Source: Spinellus fusiger (lineage: Eukaryota; Mucoromycota; Mucoromycetes; Mucorales; Phycomycetaceae). Taken from it: DNA of 64,000 nucleotides. Location: NCBI GenBank assembly GCA_025094145.1, contig JALLLS010000005.1, positions 186,001 through 250,000 of the forward strand, written 5' to 3'. The translations under genes were made by a program, and so were the position numbers. Under the pieces are notes generated by a model, which did not search any database, had not been told where the DNA came from, and worked only from the letters and a program-made list of their open reading frames with translations. This document shows, in pieces, positions 1 through 12,390 of this stretch (position 1 is the stretch's first letter; the number at the start of each line of letters is the position of its first letter).

Positions 1-859
1 TGTACATGTTACCCAGTTGAGATGACCTCCCCACACTCTTACAACCTGAAATAAAGAGTGAATAAGAATAATAAGAATAATAAAGAGGTACTTGCTTCGA
101 GTGTAGTAGCATTTAGAATGGAGATCTCATTGGATTGTCCACAGCAAAAGAGATACTTTTCAGAGAACTATGCATTTTTCCATCAGGCCTTGTTATTGAG
201 CCATTTTCCTATGACTTTCAAATGTTACCTTGAACAGTTTCAATTGATTTGGGACACCAAAGAATCCATTGGTGTTGGTAGTAAGACATCGACCATCCAA
301 GGCACTCCAGCGTGAAATTTCACTAACAAGAGATTCTAGTGTTCATTTCCTTTCTTCTATGACTATAGCGTGATTGTCCTCTCTCTCTCTCTCTATACAT
401 ATATATTACCCATCTTCAGAAGCACTGATAAGAATATCTTCTCTTAGTGAAAATGTGTCTGTCTTTGTTTTTAGAATGCATAGAGCTACAACTGATGTCT
501 TATGGCCCATAAGAAGAAGCTTGTACTATTCAACAAAAACATAGACAAGAGACACACAAGGCATAAGAGATCGACAAGCAGAATAAGAAGAGTGATAACA
601 GAGTAAGACACATGGTAGTGGTTAGAATAGGAATAGTGTTTATGTCTGTTTGTTTGTCTGTCTGTTTGTCTGTTTGTTTTATTGTGTAAATAAAGACTAC
701 CTTCAACATGGGTGGAGTGGCTTGAGTAAGAGTATAGACCCAAATGGTGCCATCCTTTTGGCCTTCATACACATAAGGGTAGCTGCTTATCAAACAGGTT
801 GTATCTGGATTCGAGAAACCGTGCCAAACAACAAGTGGTAGTGGCACTGAAGAAGCCAT
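1..859 (-). CDS. WDR7 / rabconnectin-3 beta-like WD-repeat protein, N-terminal part (cut by window edge)
   Basis: Four exons on the minus strand can be joined in phase: 859-701, 525-410, 322-229 and 45 to beyond 1, all with GT-AG introns. The product starts MASSVPLPLVVWHG and runs through WD-repeat motifs: KDGTIWVYTL, then GHKTSVVALC, SASEDGEISRW, LDGRCL and VWGGHLNWVTC. The opening strongly resembles animal WDR7, which has an LPIVLWG-like start, DGQICLWDL and LFGHTASITCL. WDR7 pairs with DmX/Rav1-type proteins in the RAVE-like machinery that assembles and regulates V-ATPase on endomembranes. The ATG at 859 is preferred because it gives the expected N-terminus; the frame stays open upstream to a GTG at 895, which may be 5' UTR. 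The rest of this long protein lies left of the window. Confidence 0.8.
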
Positions 860-1408
860 ATCTGTTGTGCTGTAGAAGAAACTAAGGCGTGTCACTTTGA
901 CTCCACCTCTATTGCTCCCTCCTCCTCCTCACCAGTGGTATGTCGGAGATTAAGACACAGCCAGTGGGAGGATAGTATCCTAAAAACATAAGGATAAGGT
1001 GACTTTTGTGAGCTTAATTGTAGTGAAAAGGCATAAAAGCATAAAAGCATAAAAGAGATGCAAGTGATTCAATACCATGGCAACAGAGACATATTCTCCT
1101 TGGTATCCATGAATAAAGTTTAGAAATAGACCTACCTTTGGATAGGTTCCTATAGAAACCAAACATGGATGTTTTACTTGTAATTGATTCTCTTGTTTTG
1201 ATGTTGATTCATGCCATGAGAATAATTCACTCAATAGAGCAAAATGTATACTTTATTAAAAGACAAAAACAACGCCTGTATTGCCCTGGAGAAAAGAAGT
1301 ATATTTTATTTATATTATTATTTGGAAATAGTATCACTTAGAAACAACAGAAACTAATATATCATGAGCAATAGGATTGGATGTGGAGAAAAGAGGTATT
1401 GACACATA

Positions 1409-1670
1409 CTAGCCTGGCTTTGTGTTGTTAGAAGGACCTCCAGGACGGTTTGGAGGATTAGAGGGAGGGGTTGGATTAAATACAATGCCTGTCACTAGAA
1501 GACATGTATGAATGAATAAATGAATGTATACAAAAGTACACACTTCACCTGTAGAAGAACGGCCCAAGCTGCCTGTTCTAGGCTGAGTAGTGCCACCTTG
1601 TTGTGCAGGTGTTGGAGGTCCCTTTACAAATGGATGTGGCATGAGTGGAGAATTGTAAGTTACTTGGAGA
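1409..1670 (-). CDS. Candidate 3' end of an unidentified gene, proline-rich C-terminus
   Basis: Two exons, 1670-1549 and 1494-1409, join across a 54 nt GT-AG intron and end in a stop codon. The encoded tail has a Pro/Gly/Asn-rich composition, for example NSPLMPHPFVKGPPTPAQQ and FNPTPPSNPPNRPGG. The upstream exon is not settled: the nearest donor, around 1695, is in the wrong phase for this acceptor, so at least one splice choice is wrong or an exon is missing. No family recognised. Confidence 0.35.
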
Positions 1671-3186
1671 CTACATTTCGTTCTTATTTATACTTACTTT
1701 TTTCTCTCTTTCTCTCGGGTTTCGACAACAGATAAATTGGTCAAGGTTGTCATTTTTTGGATAAATTTTTTGGATTCTTCTTTGTTGATCGAAGCTTAGT
1801 CTGGTTTTATTTTGGGGTGCCTCATTCATGGACAGATTGCTATTCTCATACAGGGTCAGCAAAGTGATGGTAAAGATAGAATGAACCATTGCCACTCATT
1901 TAAATTCACTGTCATTGGTGAAGAATGAATAAAATGAGTCGATGATCCGTTGTTCTCTCTAATACATAATAATCCTCCCAACTACACCATGCAGGCCGTT
2001 TAGGAAGATGGGGTTGTCATTAGAAACACCTAAACCCGAGTTGTAGTATTCAATCCTTCTTTCATGCAATCTTATGATGTAGTCTGAGAATAAGAATATT
2101 TTGTTGCTGTTGTTATAGCCCCTCCATCACAAATACACTCTAACTTTTTGATGGAGTACAACTATTGACAAAGGAAGACATATTCCAATGAGACTCATTT
2201 ATCAATGGATTGGATGAGTCTCTTTCTATTATTATTCAAAAGTAAGACAAGTTCAAGTATACTGTTGTCAATGCGTCTATAGATACTATTATTAATAAGA
2301 GAATAGCATGTAAAAAAACACACACACAGTTATTATTGGACCTGTTTTAATGTGGATAGACTGTAGAAATACACTTTAAGATGAAGAAAAATCCCACAAA
2401 GAACTCATTCAGTTAAACGGGATAGTCTCATCACCAAAGTAGAGTGTGCTCTATGACTACAAGAGCAATGGAGGCAGGCTGCTCATTGTCACCAAGGTAA
2501 GATAGTCTTGCTCCTCCATCTTACAAGACAAACACACCACTCACCTCTTATCCATAGCCAATTTCTATCTTTCCAATAAAACAGCAGAATCCGATTGTTA
2601 ACTTGTAAACAGATCCATCAACTTGAAAAGAAAGAAGGAAAAGAATCCAGATTTTGTCACCACCAACAGAATGAACAACTATCTCTTATAGATTCAAAGA
2701 AAGGGCAACAGTTTCTCCTCTACTTGTTATATAGGGATAGTCATTACACCAAGACTACTCTACATGTATAACGTCTTGTTCTTTTTCATTTCTCTTTTCA
2801 TAGTGAATAGGACATTTAAAATAAAACACGACTGAATAGATGACCCATGTCTTCCGAATAACAGGCATAGCAACCATCCCTCTGTGGTACTTTCTACCTC
2901 TTTTTAGTGTATCCGATACTTTGGAAGAGTTGGTAATCTTATTGTAAAGATAGATTTTAAATAAGTACATTAGTAAATATATAAGTAAATATAGTATAAT
3001 TATAAACAATCATGTCATCGCTATTCCTGCCTTGATTCAGGAGAGTCTCTTCCACCCCCGCTGCCTTGACAAGTTCAAAGAATTGTAAAGTAAACGACCA
3101 ATGATCCTGCACTGAGCCATGGAATGTTGGATCTTGAGACCTTGTCCTCTGAAGCAGAGTCAACACTTTTCTATTGATTTAATAAA

Positions 3187-3316
3187 ATAAATATAGATAT
3201 AAATATAAAAATATAGATATAAATATAAAGATATAGATATAAATATAGATATAGATATAAATATAAATATAAATATAAATATAAATATAAATATAAATAT
3301 AAATATAAATATAAAA
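3187..3316. repeat. AT-rich short tandem repeat (ATAAAT-type)
   Basis: About 130 bp made almost entirely of ATAAAT/ATAGAT hexamer units. It lies inside or next to the unresolved minus-strand exon candidates, so it may be intronic. Confidence 0.85.
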
Positions 3317-3743
3317 AACAGGAGCTGTAGTATGACCTCATAGAATACAAATGACCCTCCCAACAGCAACATCGACATTGACGGTGGACAATAGACTAAG
3401 GAAGTCATCAGGCCAGTCAAATGAAAAGAATGTAGCACGTTACACCTTTTACTTTGGCCCATCAAATAACAAGTAACGCGGCATCTTATTTGATACTTAT
3501 TAGCAAATGAGATCTGATAAGCAATTTTTCAAGGGGGAAAATGAGTTTTTCTTTTTTCTACTTGCACCCTTTGATTTCTTTAGCTTTCTTTCTTTCCTTT
3601 CTTTCCTTTCTTTATCCTTTCTATATATATATATATATTTATATCTATCTATCTATCTATCTTTTTAATTGCTGAAAACATAAATTCCCTTCTTTTGTTC
3701 TAGTTTTCTATTCTTGGAAGGCTATTAGAAATAATAGAAAGTC

Positions 3744-5951
3744 ATGGAAAGTACACGAGTCTTCGTACTGCAAGGTGTTCGAGCCTGCTCTTCTTTTGGC
3801 TCTTTGAAAACAAAGACTCCTCTGGCTTGTTTGCGTTTTCTTCATTATCACCCCCTTGGACCTTTTATCAAGAAACCCATTTTAGAGTATTCATTTTATT
3901 GTTCGAACAGAGAAGATCCATTCATGCTTTATTCTCGACCCATACGACACTATGGTACACATGGTCACGGCCACGGCCACGGTCATAGCCATGATGAAGA
4001 TCATATTCATCATGGATTAGGAACAGCCCTTGAAAACTCAAGTAAAGTATAGAAGCTGAGAAAGAGAAAGATAATTATTCTATCCCATCTTATCCCATCT
4101 TATTCTATCCCATCTTACTCTATCTTACTCTATCTTATCCTATTAAAAAAGAAAACTCATCAGGAATGATTTCCATTTTAAATGTGTAGGCAAACAAGGT
4201 GTACGAATTACAGTCATTGGTCTGGTGTCTAATGTGGGTCTTACTGTTTCCAAGGGTGTGGCGGGTGTGTAAGTGATACACTGTGCCTTGTCCACTATAA
4301 AACACTCATCTTTAATATGAAGAATGATGAATTCTGCTTCATTGTTAGCAGATGCTGCTCATTCCCTCAGTGGTAAGTTGAAGTAGTCATAGAAGAGACC
4401 CTCTGCCATTGTCATAGCCATAGCCATCGTCATCCCATGAATTCTAGTCATCCTAGCAGCCAACTTGGCGAATGAAGCCACTAGCAAGGAACAATCAATC
4501 AATGAAAGACTAATAAAAAAGACATCTTTTATCAGATCTTCTGAGTGATTTTGTGACCTTGTATACATTCAAGATGTCTCGAAGGAAACCTGATGCAGTC
4601 TATCCTTATGGCTATGGTATTTCTCTTCTTTCTCCTCTGTTTTATCATCGCCATTGTCATCATTGTCATCCATCTCTGTTGTGTTTTATTGACTAGGCAA
4701 ATATGAGTCTCTGGGTACTTTTATCACCTCCTTATTATTGGTAGCAGGAGGATGTGGCATTGGACTCCACTCATTTGATTTACTACAGACAGTCATGAGT
4801 GTCCCACCAGCCATAGAAATATCGACTCAGAATGCCTGTACTCTTATGGCTGCCACCGCCACCCATGCCACCCATGCCACTGAGGCCACCCATACCACCG
4901 AGGCTTATGCGACAAGTCATGGCTTATTTGGCCATCTGCATGCCATGGACGGGGTGCTGGATCCAAATGCTGCCTGGTTTGCATTGGCCAGCGTAATAGT
5001 AAAAGAATGGCTTTATCATGCAAGTAAGTTCAATTCAACACCGCTGTATGTAGATCCCAGTGCAAAAAGAAAAAGAAAAAGAAAAAGTATCTATTTGTTA
5101 GTGGGATGATTTCCTCTTTATCCCAATGTTCCTATACAAACCCAATATGATACGCAATAACATAACATACCCTACCCTACATTCGGTTAGCCATCAAGGT
5201 GGGTAAGAAGGAGAAGAGCGATGTGCTAATAGCCAATGCCTGGTATGTAACACACTTCACCGATCTACACACTTATCTACACACTTATCTACACACTTAT
5301 CTACACACTTATCTACATATCTATCTACACACTTATCTACATACTTATCTACACACTTATCTACACATGCGCCTGATTTATTTATTTACTTATTCTGTCT
5401 TGCTCATGCCCTTTATTCATTCATTCATTTTTAGGCACCACCGCTCCGATGCATATTCAAGCGTGGTTGCACTGGGTGCTATCGGTGGCAGCTATGCAGG
5501 CCTTCCTGTTCTAGATCCGTTGGGGGGTCTTATCGTCTCTGGCATGATCATCAAGAGTGGCGTTTCTTTTATGCTGTCTTCTTTAAGAGAACTGGCAGAC
5601 AAGGGCATGGACCCACATGAAATGGAAAAGGTGGCGTCTATTCTTCATAGAGTAAAGGTAAGATACCTCCACACTCACACACCCACCGACGTCATTTTCT
5701 CTTTTTTATTTCTCTCTTTCATCGACACCTTTATCGACACCCCACAGCAACAACAAGTCACACCTCTTGGCTTTCATTCAATAAGAGGCCACAAAGTAGG
5801 ACCCTTTTATTCAATTGAATTCGCTATCCACATGGATCCTGCGCTCTGTCTTTCTGAGGCTGACATGATCAGACGTCGTGTGTGTCGTGCCATTAAGACG
5901 GAATGTCCTTCTATCCACGAGGTGACTGTTCATTTTGATATTGGAAAGTAG
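3744..5951 (+). CDS. Cation diffusion facilitator, mitochondrial MMT1/2-like
   Basis: Eight exons: 3744-4041, 4190-4268, 4323-4372, 4536-4616, 4697-5023, 5191-5242, 5435-5657 and 5748-5951. All phases agree and give 437 aa. The N-terminus (about 70 residues) is Arg/Ser-rich with no acidic run, like a mitochondrial presequence. A His-rich stretch, HGHGHGHGHSH, follows near residues 74-84. The CDF core has TM1 after RITVIGLVSNVGL. The paired metal-site motifs are HSLSD (TM2) and HHRSD (TM5, about residues 297-301), followed by PYGYGKYESLG. The C-terminal cytoplasmic-type domain ends HEVTVHFDIGK. CDF proteins exchange Zn2+, Fe2+ or Mn2+ for protons; Mmt1/2 homologues act in mitochondrial metal homeostasis. 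Substrate and location are inferred. Confidence 0.92.
5264..5367. repeat. 12-bp minisatellite inside a CDF gene intron
   Basis: Tandem copies of a CTACACACTTAT-type 12-mer, eight or more, with small variations. They fill the intron between exons 6 and 7 of the CDF gene. Confidence 0.85.
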
Positions 5952-7197
5952 CTGTGTTTATTCTCTGTCTTTTCTTTCTATCTTTCTATCTTTTGAACAT
6001 AAGAATAAGGAGAGTTGGAGATGGACCGAGGTGTGTGTGTGTGTGTGTTCTCTCTCTCTTATTGGATGGACTCTCTTCATTTCATCTCCAAGTGCATGGC
6101 ATGTGATTGGTCAGACCCACTCTTTGCTGTCTTTCCTGGCTTTTCACTTCATACTTTCAACTATAATAAGACTCCACATTTTGGTTTGCTAAACGCTCTT
6201 TTTTCCCCTTTTTTTTATTTTTATTTTTTATTCTTTCCTATCTGCCTTATTTGTTATTCATCTCTGCATTCGTCTTTAGTGTTCAATAAATTCGGGATAT
6301 TTCCTTATTTAGCAAATAGGCTCTAAAAAGTAGTGTCACTCTTTCTCTACCAAAGAAGAAAAATGCCCGTGGCGTCTCGGTGTCTCTTTCTCTCTATCTA
6401 TAGATAGGGCTCTGTTTCTTTTATTCTCTCTTCTCAATCGTGAGGGTGAGGGTGAGGGTGGGGGGGGGGACATAACAAGTCAACATTCTGAATGGCGTGT
6501 GCGTGCAGATGGATATAGATATAAATGGATATAGATTGGCATGGATTGGCATAGATGAGTAGGGATGGATATAGACTAATAGAGTTGTGCTTTTATATAT
6601 TTCTTTATTTCTTTATTTCTTTATTTCTTTATATGTATTTATATGTATTTGTATTTGTATTTATATGTATTTGTATTTGTATTTATATTTACATATGTAT
6701 TTATCTTTATATTCATCTTTATATTTATTTGTATTTACATATGTATAGATATAGCCATGGACTATGGAGGTGTGGATGGGTGGATGCATTCAGCTATGTT
6801 ATTACATCACTCTACAAATGTGGAGGTGAACCAGAAAGAGAAGAGGAAAGTAAAGAATGAAAAAAGGTCAAATAAGATGAAGCAGTAAGCAATGGACACT
6901 AAAGATGGAGTCAAGGGCGGGGTGGGTATAGAGGAAAAGAGAGGGAAATACATCAATAGATACACCTACATGAGAATATTAATAATAATAATAATAAATA
7001 ATAAATAATAAATAATAATAAAAGGGGAGAGTGGATTCAAGACATAGATACATGGAAGAATGTGCAAATATAGAAAGAAAGAAAAAAGGTGTGCAGGTGT
7101 GTACATATTTGTAGGTGTCTATGGAGGTGTATCTATAGACAGGAGCCTAGGAAACACAATCAATAGATGCATGTGAGAGGGAATGTCAGAAGACCCA
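5952..7197. other. Intergenic, simple-sequence DNA
   Basis: No gene supported. It holds a G-run near 6460, (TATTTG/TATTTA)n at about 6596-6745 and AATAAT repeats near 6980-7020. Open frames here are translations of these repeats. Confidence 0.6.
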
Positions 7198-7779
7198 TTA
7201 AGCAATGGGCAATGCCTCCAATCGATGGCGGAGGAGTCCCAGGAGGTCGGCCCATTGTGAGTCTATGTGTCGACTGTTGGTTTTGTCAAGAAGACTCAAC
7301 AGGTGGTGGTAGTCAGCAAGACAGAGGTGGACTGCTTCCTGTGCAGCAAGAAGATCGCCATGGTAGTAGATCGATCCATGTGACTCGGTAGCATAGGCCA
7401 TCTGTAAAAGAGAAAGAGGGATAAGAATGACATGTTGGTTGTATTTGTGCGTTGATGGTGTCTAATTTACCTCGTCCTCAGCAAATGTGTAGTGTTCTTT
7501 GAACTCGTGGTATAGTTTGGAGAGGTGTTCCTGCTCAGCCAGTGTGTAGTAGGTGGGGTGTTGGCTGCGTGTCTCTCCAGAAGAAGAGGAGGAGGAGCGT
7601 CGACGGATACGAGGAAACCACCGAGAAGGTGTGAATGGACTGGGAGGAGGACTGCTTGTGAAGATGGACTGGTGACATCCACAGGAGCAGCACGGTGGTG
7701 TGCTGAGGGTGGTGTGTGTGTGTGTGTGTGATTTATCACTTCCAAAGATACGAGCAGAGAGAGATGTGATGGAAGGCAT
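7198..7779 (-). CDS. Small conserved-looking protein of unknown function
   Basis: Two exons, 7779-7471 and 7401-7198, join in phase 0 across a 69 nt GT-AG intron to give 170 aa. The start ATG at 7779 yields MPSITSLSARIFG. Exon 1 holds a His/Thr run from a CA microsatellite, a Cys patch (CCSCGC) and a Ser/Arg-rich patch. The rest is probably helical: EQEHLSKLYHEFKEHYTF, then HGDLLAAQEAVHLCLADY and QWADLLGLLRHRLEAL. The last 80 residues look like a helical bundle or heptad-rich domain. I do not recognise the family. Clean splicing and the amphipathic second half argue for a real gene. Confidence 0.6.
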
Positions 7780-9529
7780 TTTTAATTGTGAAGATGAGTG
7801 AGTGAGATTCAAAGAGGTTGAAAAAAAAAAGGAAATGAAAGGTCGATCCATAAATCAATGCCCTTTTATGTCTTTTTCTTAGTTGAAAAAAAAAAAGAGA
7901 AAAATTTTAAATTTTAATTTTGTTTATTTGCCTATGCCTATTTACTTTTTTATTTTATTTTATTTTATTTTACCTTTTTTATTTACCTTTTTTATTATTT
8001 ACTATTTCACCTTTTATTTACTTATTTGCCTAATCTCCTCCTCTGACTCCTCCTTCCCCCCTTCTTTTCTTCTTCCATCATGCCTTAAGGATGCAGGCAA
8101 CGTCCTTGTCATTCCTCAAGAAGAGCCCACAGCAACCATGGGCAGTCCCACACTCCACCTGCTTGTGCACCATTTCACTCGTAATTCATGCACATCCACA
8201 ATGTGATTTGAATGCAGTGCAGTTGATCAGAGTTTCACTTTCTAATAAAAAGATCGACAAACAAACAAACACAACGGATGCTGTCTGTCTCTTTCTTCAA
8301 CCGCAGTTGGATTGGCCCTTGTCTCCCTTGTGATGCAACATGAGAGACGGCCGTTTCCATCTGCACTCTCACCAACAGGAATATTCACTATAAACTATAA
8401 ACCATTCACTATCAAGGCCTTGTCGCTTTACGAATATAAATAAATATTAAAAAATATAAAAAAAGTGCATAAAGTTCATCTCCCTTTTTTAATGCATCTG
8501 CTTATTGACTCACCCTTTTCTTATATAAGAAAAGAAGATTGCTGTCAGCAGCCAATCACAGTGTCTGTTTCCTGGAGTTGATATAAGGTTTTATTTTTTA
8601 AAGGGAAAAGATGAAACTGCGCGTAGTGGCTGTGTTGACAACAGAGAAAAAACAGACGGGTGGATAACAGATGTGTCAAGTCACATGCTAATTGGAGTTC
8701 AAAGTAAACTCCGGGGAGAAGCCAAGTGATGCTTGAAAGATGTCAATGAGAAAGGGCCAAGGAATGGATTTACCTTTCTTTATTTCTGTTTTGGCTGGTG
8801 GTATTGAGAAAGAAGCAGGGCATGAGTGACGACTGTGACTTGATAATGAAGGGGAGGATGTTGTCATTGCTGTCATTGCTGCCACTACTACTGCCACTAC
8901 TCTTGTCATTAGTGTCATGACCCTTGATATAACTCTTAGATAATCACCTACTGAGATATTTACGTTTCATCGGGAAATGTTATAGTTATAGTTTACGACT
9001 TTCTACTGGTCGCTTGTATAGTATAATGAATAATGAATAATAGATGAACATGTTCTCCATAGCCTTTCTTCTTTCTTAATCATCTTCTTAATCATCTTCT
9101 TAATCATATTAACTTGAATGGCCCCGTGCTTAGTCTCTCTGCTCTACAAACAGCCACTACATTGGATTGCTGGGGAAGAAACCAGAAAAACAGACATGGA
9201 GGAATCAGTATCTAATTCTCCATCTTCAATACCAACTACAAACTCAGTAGGCTGGTTCTATTGTATTGCTTTCCTTTTTATTCTATCATGACAAAGTGGA
9301 CATTTCATCTTGTCCGTCAAGTGCGACATGGTATCAGGACAGATAACAACCAAACTCCACTGATGATATCCTCACAAACAGTGTCTTATTATGGGGACTG
9401 TCTTCAGAGTTTATATGCAATTCATCTCTCTTTCTCTTGTTTTTGCTATTTAGCCCAAGGACCCCATTGTTCTATTGCTATTTATATAGAATAGATGCCC
9501 TTGACTGACACTGATAAGCCTATCGGGTG
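7780..9529. other. Intergenic, nothing firm
   Basis: AT-rich with T-runs around 7890-8050. A plus-strand frame from 8091 (80 codons) and a minus-strand frame from 8918 with a hydrophobic start (TRVVAVVVAAMTAM) and a GTAAAT donor-like site near 8780 are possible small exons, but neither could be extended. Confidence 0.5.
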
Positions 9530-9709
9530 TCATCGCCACTGGGTGGACCCTGTAGGCGTAGAGGCAGGGAGGCAGTCACTCCAGTGGTAGATGCACACTT
9601 TACAATTTATGCATGTATGTTTTAGATCCATCGATCCACAGACAATGCAGTCTTCTGGCACAGTCCAATTTAACTCTATAGACGAGGGATGGGGTTTGCA
9701 GGCATCACC
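9530..9709 (-). CDS. 3' exon of an unidentified gene with a Cys-rich zinc-binding segment
   Basis: A terminal exon follows an AG acceptor at 9711-9710 and ends in TGA at 9530. It encodes PEDCIVCGSMDLKHTCINCK followed by VCIYHWSDCLP. The spacing C-x2-C...H-x-C-x2-C-x2-C resembles a PHD/GATA-like zinc finger. I could not find the preceding exon with confidence. It may belong with other minus-strand exons further right, but that is not shown. Confidence 0.4.
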   Translation of the reverse strand, partial: GDACKPHPSSIELNWTVPEDCIVCGSMDLKHTCINCKVCIYHWSDCLPASTPTGSTQWR

Positions 9710-10671
9710 CTATAGAAGAAAAGAAGAAGAAATAGGGAATCTCTTATACTAGCAACTATTATTATAAAATATAAAATATAGAATATAGAATATAGAATAC
9801 AATACAATACAAAATACAAAATACAAAATATAAACCCCCTTTTTATTCTTTAGTTTACGTGTTGTAACACCCCAAGAGAAAAGCAATGACATTCTCAAGA
9901 ATAGTATTCAACCTTGAAACCCCCCCAAGCCTTGTATCAAAGTGAATTTCAATAAAAACATTACTGGTACATGCATAAGAAGCCAGCACCAAAGGATAAG
10001 AATGCATTGACAAAGTAGGTCAATGGAGTGGACAACAACAACACTAGTCAAGGTTGTTTATGCTTTATCATTCACACCAGAAAAGCAGTGGTGTTTAAAG
10101 TAGAGGTTACAAAACAGAATAAAATAGAATAAAGCCAGTAAAAATTCCCTTTTTTCTTTTTTCTTTTTTTAGGTGTAGTATAAAGACATTTGGCTGTGTT
10201 CACGAGCAAACTACCAAAGTATAAGGAACAATGAGGAGACAAGGCTTACAAAGAATCACTGCGCCCAACAAGGATCTTCAAGACAAACAGTGAAAATCAA
10301 GGGCCACTTGTTTCCATTGTCTTCTTTTGCAGCATAGAAATGAAGTCTCAACCCCCACCCAACCCTTGATAAAGACAATTAAGATGAGAAAGAGTGAGCA
10401 ATGCTAGGCTTCATTGCTAGTCACTCGTGGCGTCATGGAACAAATGCAAGTCCACCAGAGCCCACTGGGGAGATGGGCAACCTAAAGGTGCCTGTGGATC
10501 TTACATGGGGCTTGGACTTGAATCAGAAGAAAAGATTGATTGTGTATTCATTCTTGAGAGACATGATAAATAAGTGAGCCTACTTTATAGCAGACACACC
10601 TAAACACACACCTAAACACACACACTTCCCCTTTGTTCTTATTTTTGATTGTTTTCCTTTTATGATGTATC

Positions 10672-11101
10672 CTAAAGATAGGTAACAGAGAGTCCGCGCT
10701 TCTGGGCATCCTCCCGTGATGGTGTCCTTAACCGAAGCAAGAGAATGATGTAAGCCTAGGGAGAGAGGGATTTTGTGGTGACAAGAGGGTGATGGGACAC
10801 TACCTTGATGTAGTCTTCGTTGGTTGAAAGTAGAAAAAATGGACAAAAAGAGTAAAGAAAATCTATTAAAATTACTATTAAAATTACTATTACAATGAGG
10901 ATGACTATTAAAATGACAATGACTATTATTATTACCATTGCAGCCCTTAATACTATTCAAGCTATTATTACCATTACAGTTATTCTTAACATTCATGCCA
11001 CGTAGCATTTCAAAAAGACAGGTTTTGTTATTTCTATTTGAATCAAGACTCTTTACAGGTACGCCAATGATCTCATTCTCATTCTCATTCTCATTCTCAT
11101 T
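10672..11101 (-). CDS. Unidentified gene, C-terminal exons
   Basis: The last exon, 10755-10672, encodes AYIILLLRLRTPSREDAQKR and further residues to a TAG stop. It joins in phase 0 across a GT-AG intron (10803-10756) to an upstream exon ending NEDYIK at 10804. Further upstream, from an acceptor at 11102, the frame reads NENENEIIGVPVKSLDSNR and then an Asn-rich stretch with AAT/AGT repeats, so either a long Asn-rich linker or an unspotted intron separates the two parts. The last 34 residues look well conserved in style, but I do not recognise the family. Confidence 0.4.
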
Positions 11102-11929
11102 CTAATTCTCCTTCTCCACCCTCTCCCCCTTTCTAAAACAGAAGAGAGTGAAATAAACTTTAAGATACATAGGTACGAGTGGCCCTCAAATTGAAATAGG
11201 ATAAAATGTACAAGTGACACCCAAATTTAAATAGTATCAAAGAAGTCTTGGCTTTGGGAATCTACAGAAAATCAAGCCTCTTTATCGGAACCAGAAAAGA
11301 GTTCTTGTTACACTCTGCAGCTGCATTAAGAAAGTAAAGATGAAATATGATCAGCTGATGTAATAAAGGCAGTGAGCTCAATAGCAAAGAAAGGAAAGTG
11401 ATTTTCTTATTTCTTATTTCTTATTTAAACTGGCATGCGCCATGGAGCTAAAATAAGAGAAAGCAAGGACAACGAACAAGAACGTGGTCAACTCAGTCAA
11501 GATCAGCATGGTCTATCTACGGAGTATAGACAACGCAATGAACAGCTGAATGGAAAAGATACAGTCAGTGTCATTGGAAGCACACCCTTCCTTCAGCTGT
11601 CCTGATAACAGAAGAATCCAATTGACTTTGGCAGAAGGTGTCCTTGAGATGGATTCCTAGGTCAACACACACACACACACACACAAAGAAGATGAGGTGA
11701 GGTGAGCACATTGACATGGTATGCATTGTAAACAGAATCCTACAAAGAGCCGATCATTGAGTCTTAATGTTCGTCTCTATACCAAAAAGAATAACAATGT
11801 ATTGGAAAAATGTGTGCGTGCACCTTGATCAAATTGAATGTAAGATTAAGTTGCTAGATTCAACGCCTAACCTGATAGTACAGGAGTCTAAGTAAGTTGT
11901 ATTATTATTGTTATTACTGGTATTATTGT

Positions 11930-12031
11930 TATTACTATGACTATTACTGTTACTATGGCTACTGTTACTATGGCTACTGTTTCTATGGCTACTGTTTCTA
12001 TGGCTACTGTTTCTATGGCTACTGTTTCTAT
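11930..12031. repeat. 15-bp minisatellite (GGCTACTGTTTCTAT-type)
   Basis: About six tandem copies of a 15-mer that drift from TTACTATGGCTACTG to TTTCTATGGCTACTG. Translation of the minus strand gives a VAIET pentapeptide repeat, which is likely incidental. Confidence 0.85.
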
Positions 12032-12307
12032 ATCTATTTTAGTCTGTTGGACTCGACACTGTAGAAGGGTTGTTCCTAAAAATAAACATAAACAATAGAA
12101 TCCTTGGTATTTTGGACGGAGCAAGACCTCCTCGATCTATTAGGCAACTGATTCCAAAGAAGTATCTGACTCTACAGCAAGACATCTATTAGTGGTTTGA
12201 CTCTATTTTCTGACTGTCAAATAGAATCAATTATGAAGGTTGGAGAGAAGAAAAGGAAAAGAAGAGCAGTGTCCAAATGCCTTGTTTGTATTTTAACCAC
12301 CGACCTA

Positions 12308-12390
12308 TAAGGCATGGCAAGGCATTGCCAGGTATTGCCAGGTATTACCAGGTATTGCCAGGTATTACCAGGTATTGCCGGATATTACTT
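12308..12390. repeat. 10-bp minisatellite (AGGTATTGCC/AGGTATTACC)
   Basis: Roughly seven copies of a decamer alternating GCC and ACC endings. Confidence 0.85.

Larger units (their letters stand above)
860..3743. other. Region with unresolved minus-strand exon candidates
   Basis: Several minus-strand segments look coding but I could not join them. Segment 3170-3009 reads DPTFHGSVQDHWSFTLQF in one open frame. Segment 2938-2755 is open after an acceptor-like AG and contains KRGRKYHRGMVAMP. Segment 2618-2556 reads DGSVYKLTIGF. Segment 1850-1695 contains SFDQQRRIQKIYPKND. Segment 1234-1140 contains FSWHESTSKQENQ. They may be parts of one gene whose 3' end is the proline-rich pair of exons at 1670-1409. 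I do not recognise the family. The rest is AT-rich with simple repeats. The call rests on codon-like composition and splice-like borders only. Confidence 0.3.

Noticed and set aside
3160..3465. Mediator Med20-like start (GVTC) on the minus strand
   Set aside because: The frame hits a stop six codons later and nearby segments do not fit the family.
5264..5367. Regular 12-bp repeats considered as a CRISPR-like array
   Set aside because: Units are contiguous with no unique spacers, in a fungal intron.
6015..6326. Overlapping plus-strand frames after the CDF gene
   Set aside because: Mostly GT and T-rich simple sequence; two frames compete and neither has domain features.
10180..10560. Possible short plus-strand genes (MLGFIASHSW... 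and MRRQGLQRIT...)
   Set aside because: Very short, no splice partners, and the opposite strand reads equally well; not enough support.
11888..12124. Minus-strand frame with VAIET repeats
   Set aside because: Produced by a 15-bp minisatellite; no start context, splice sites or domain.
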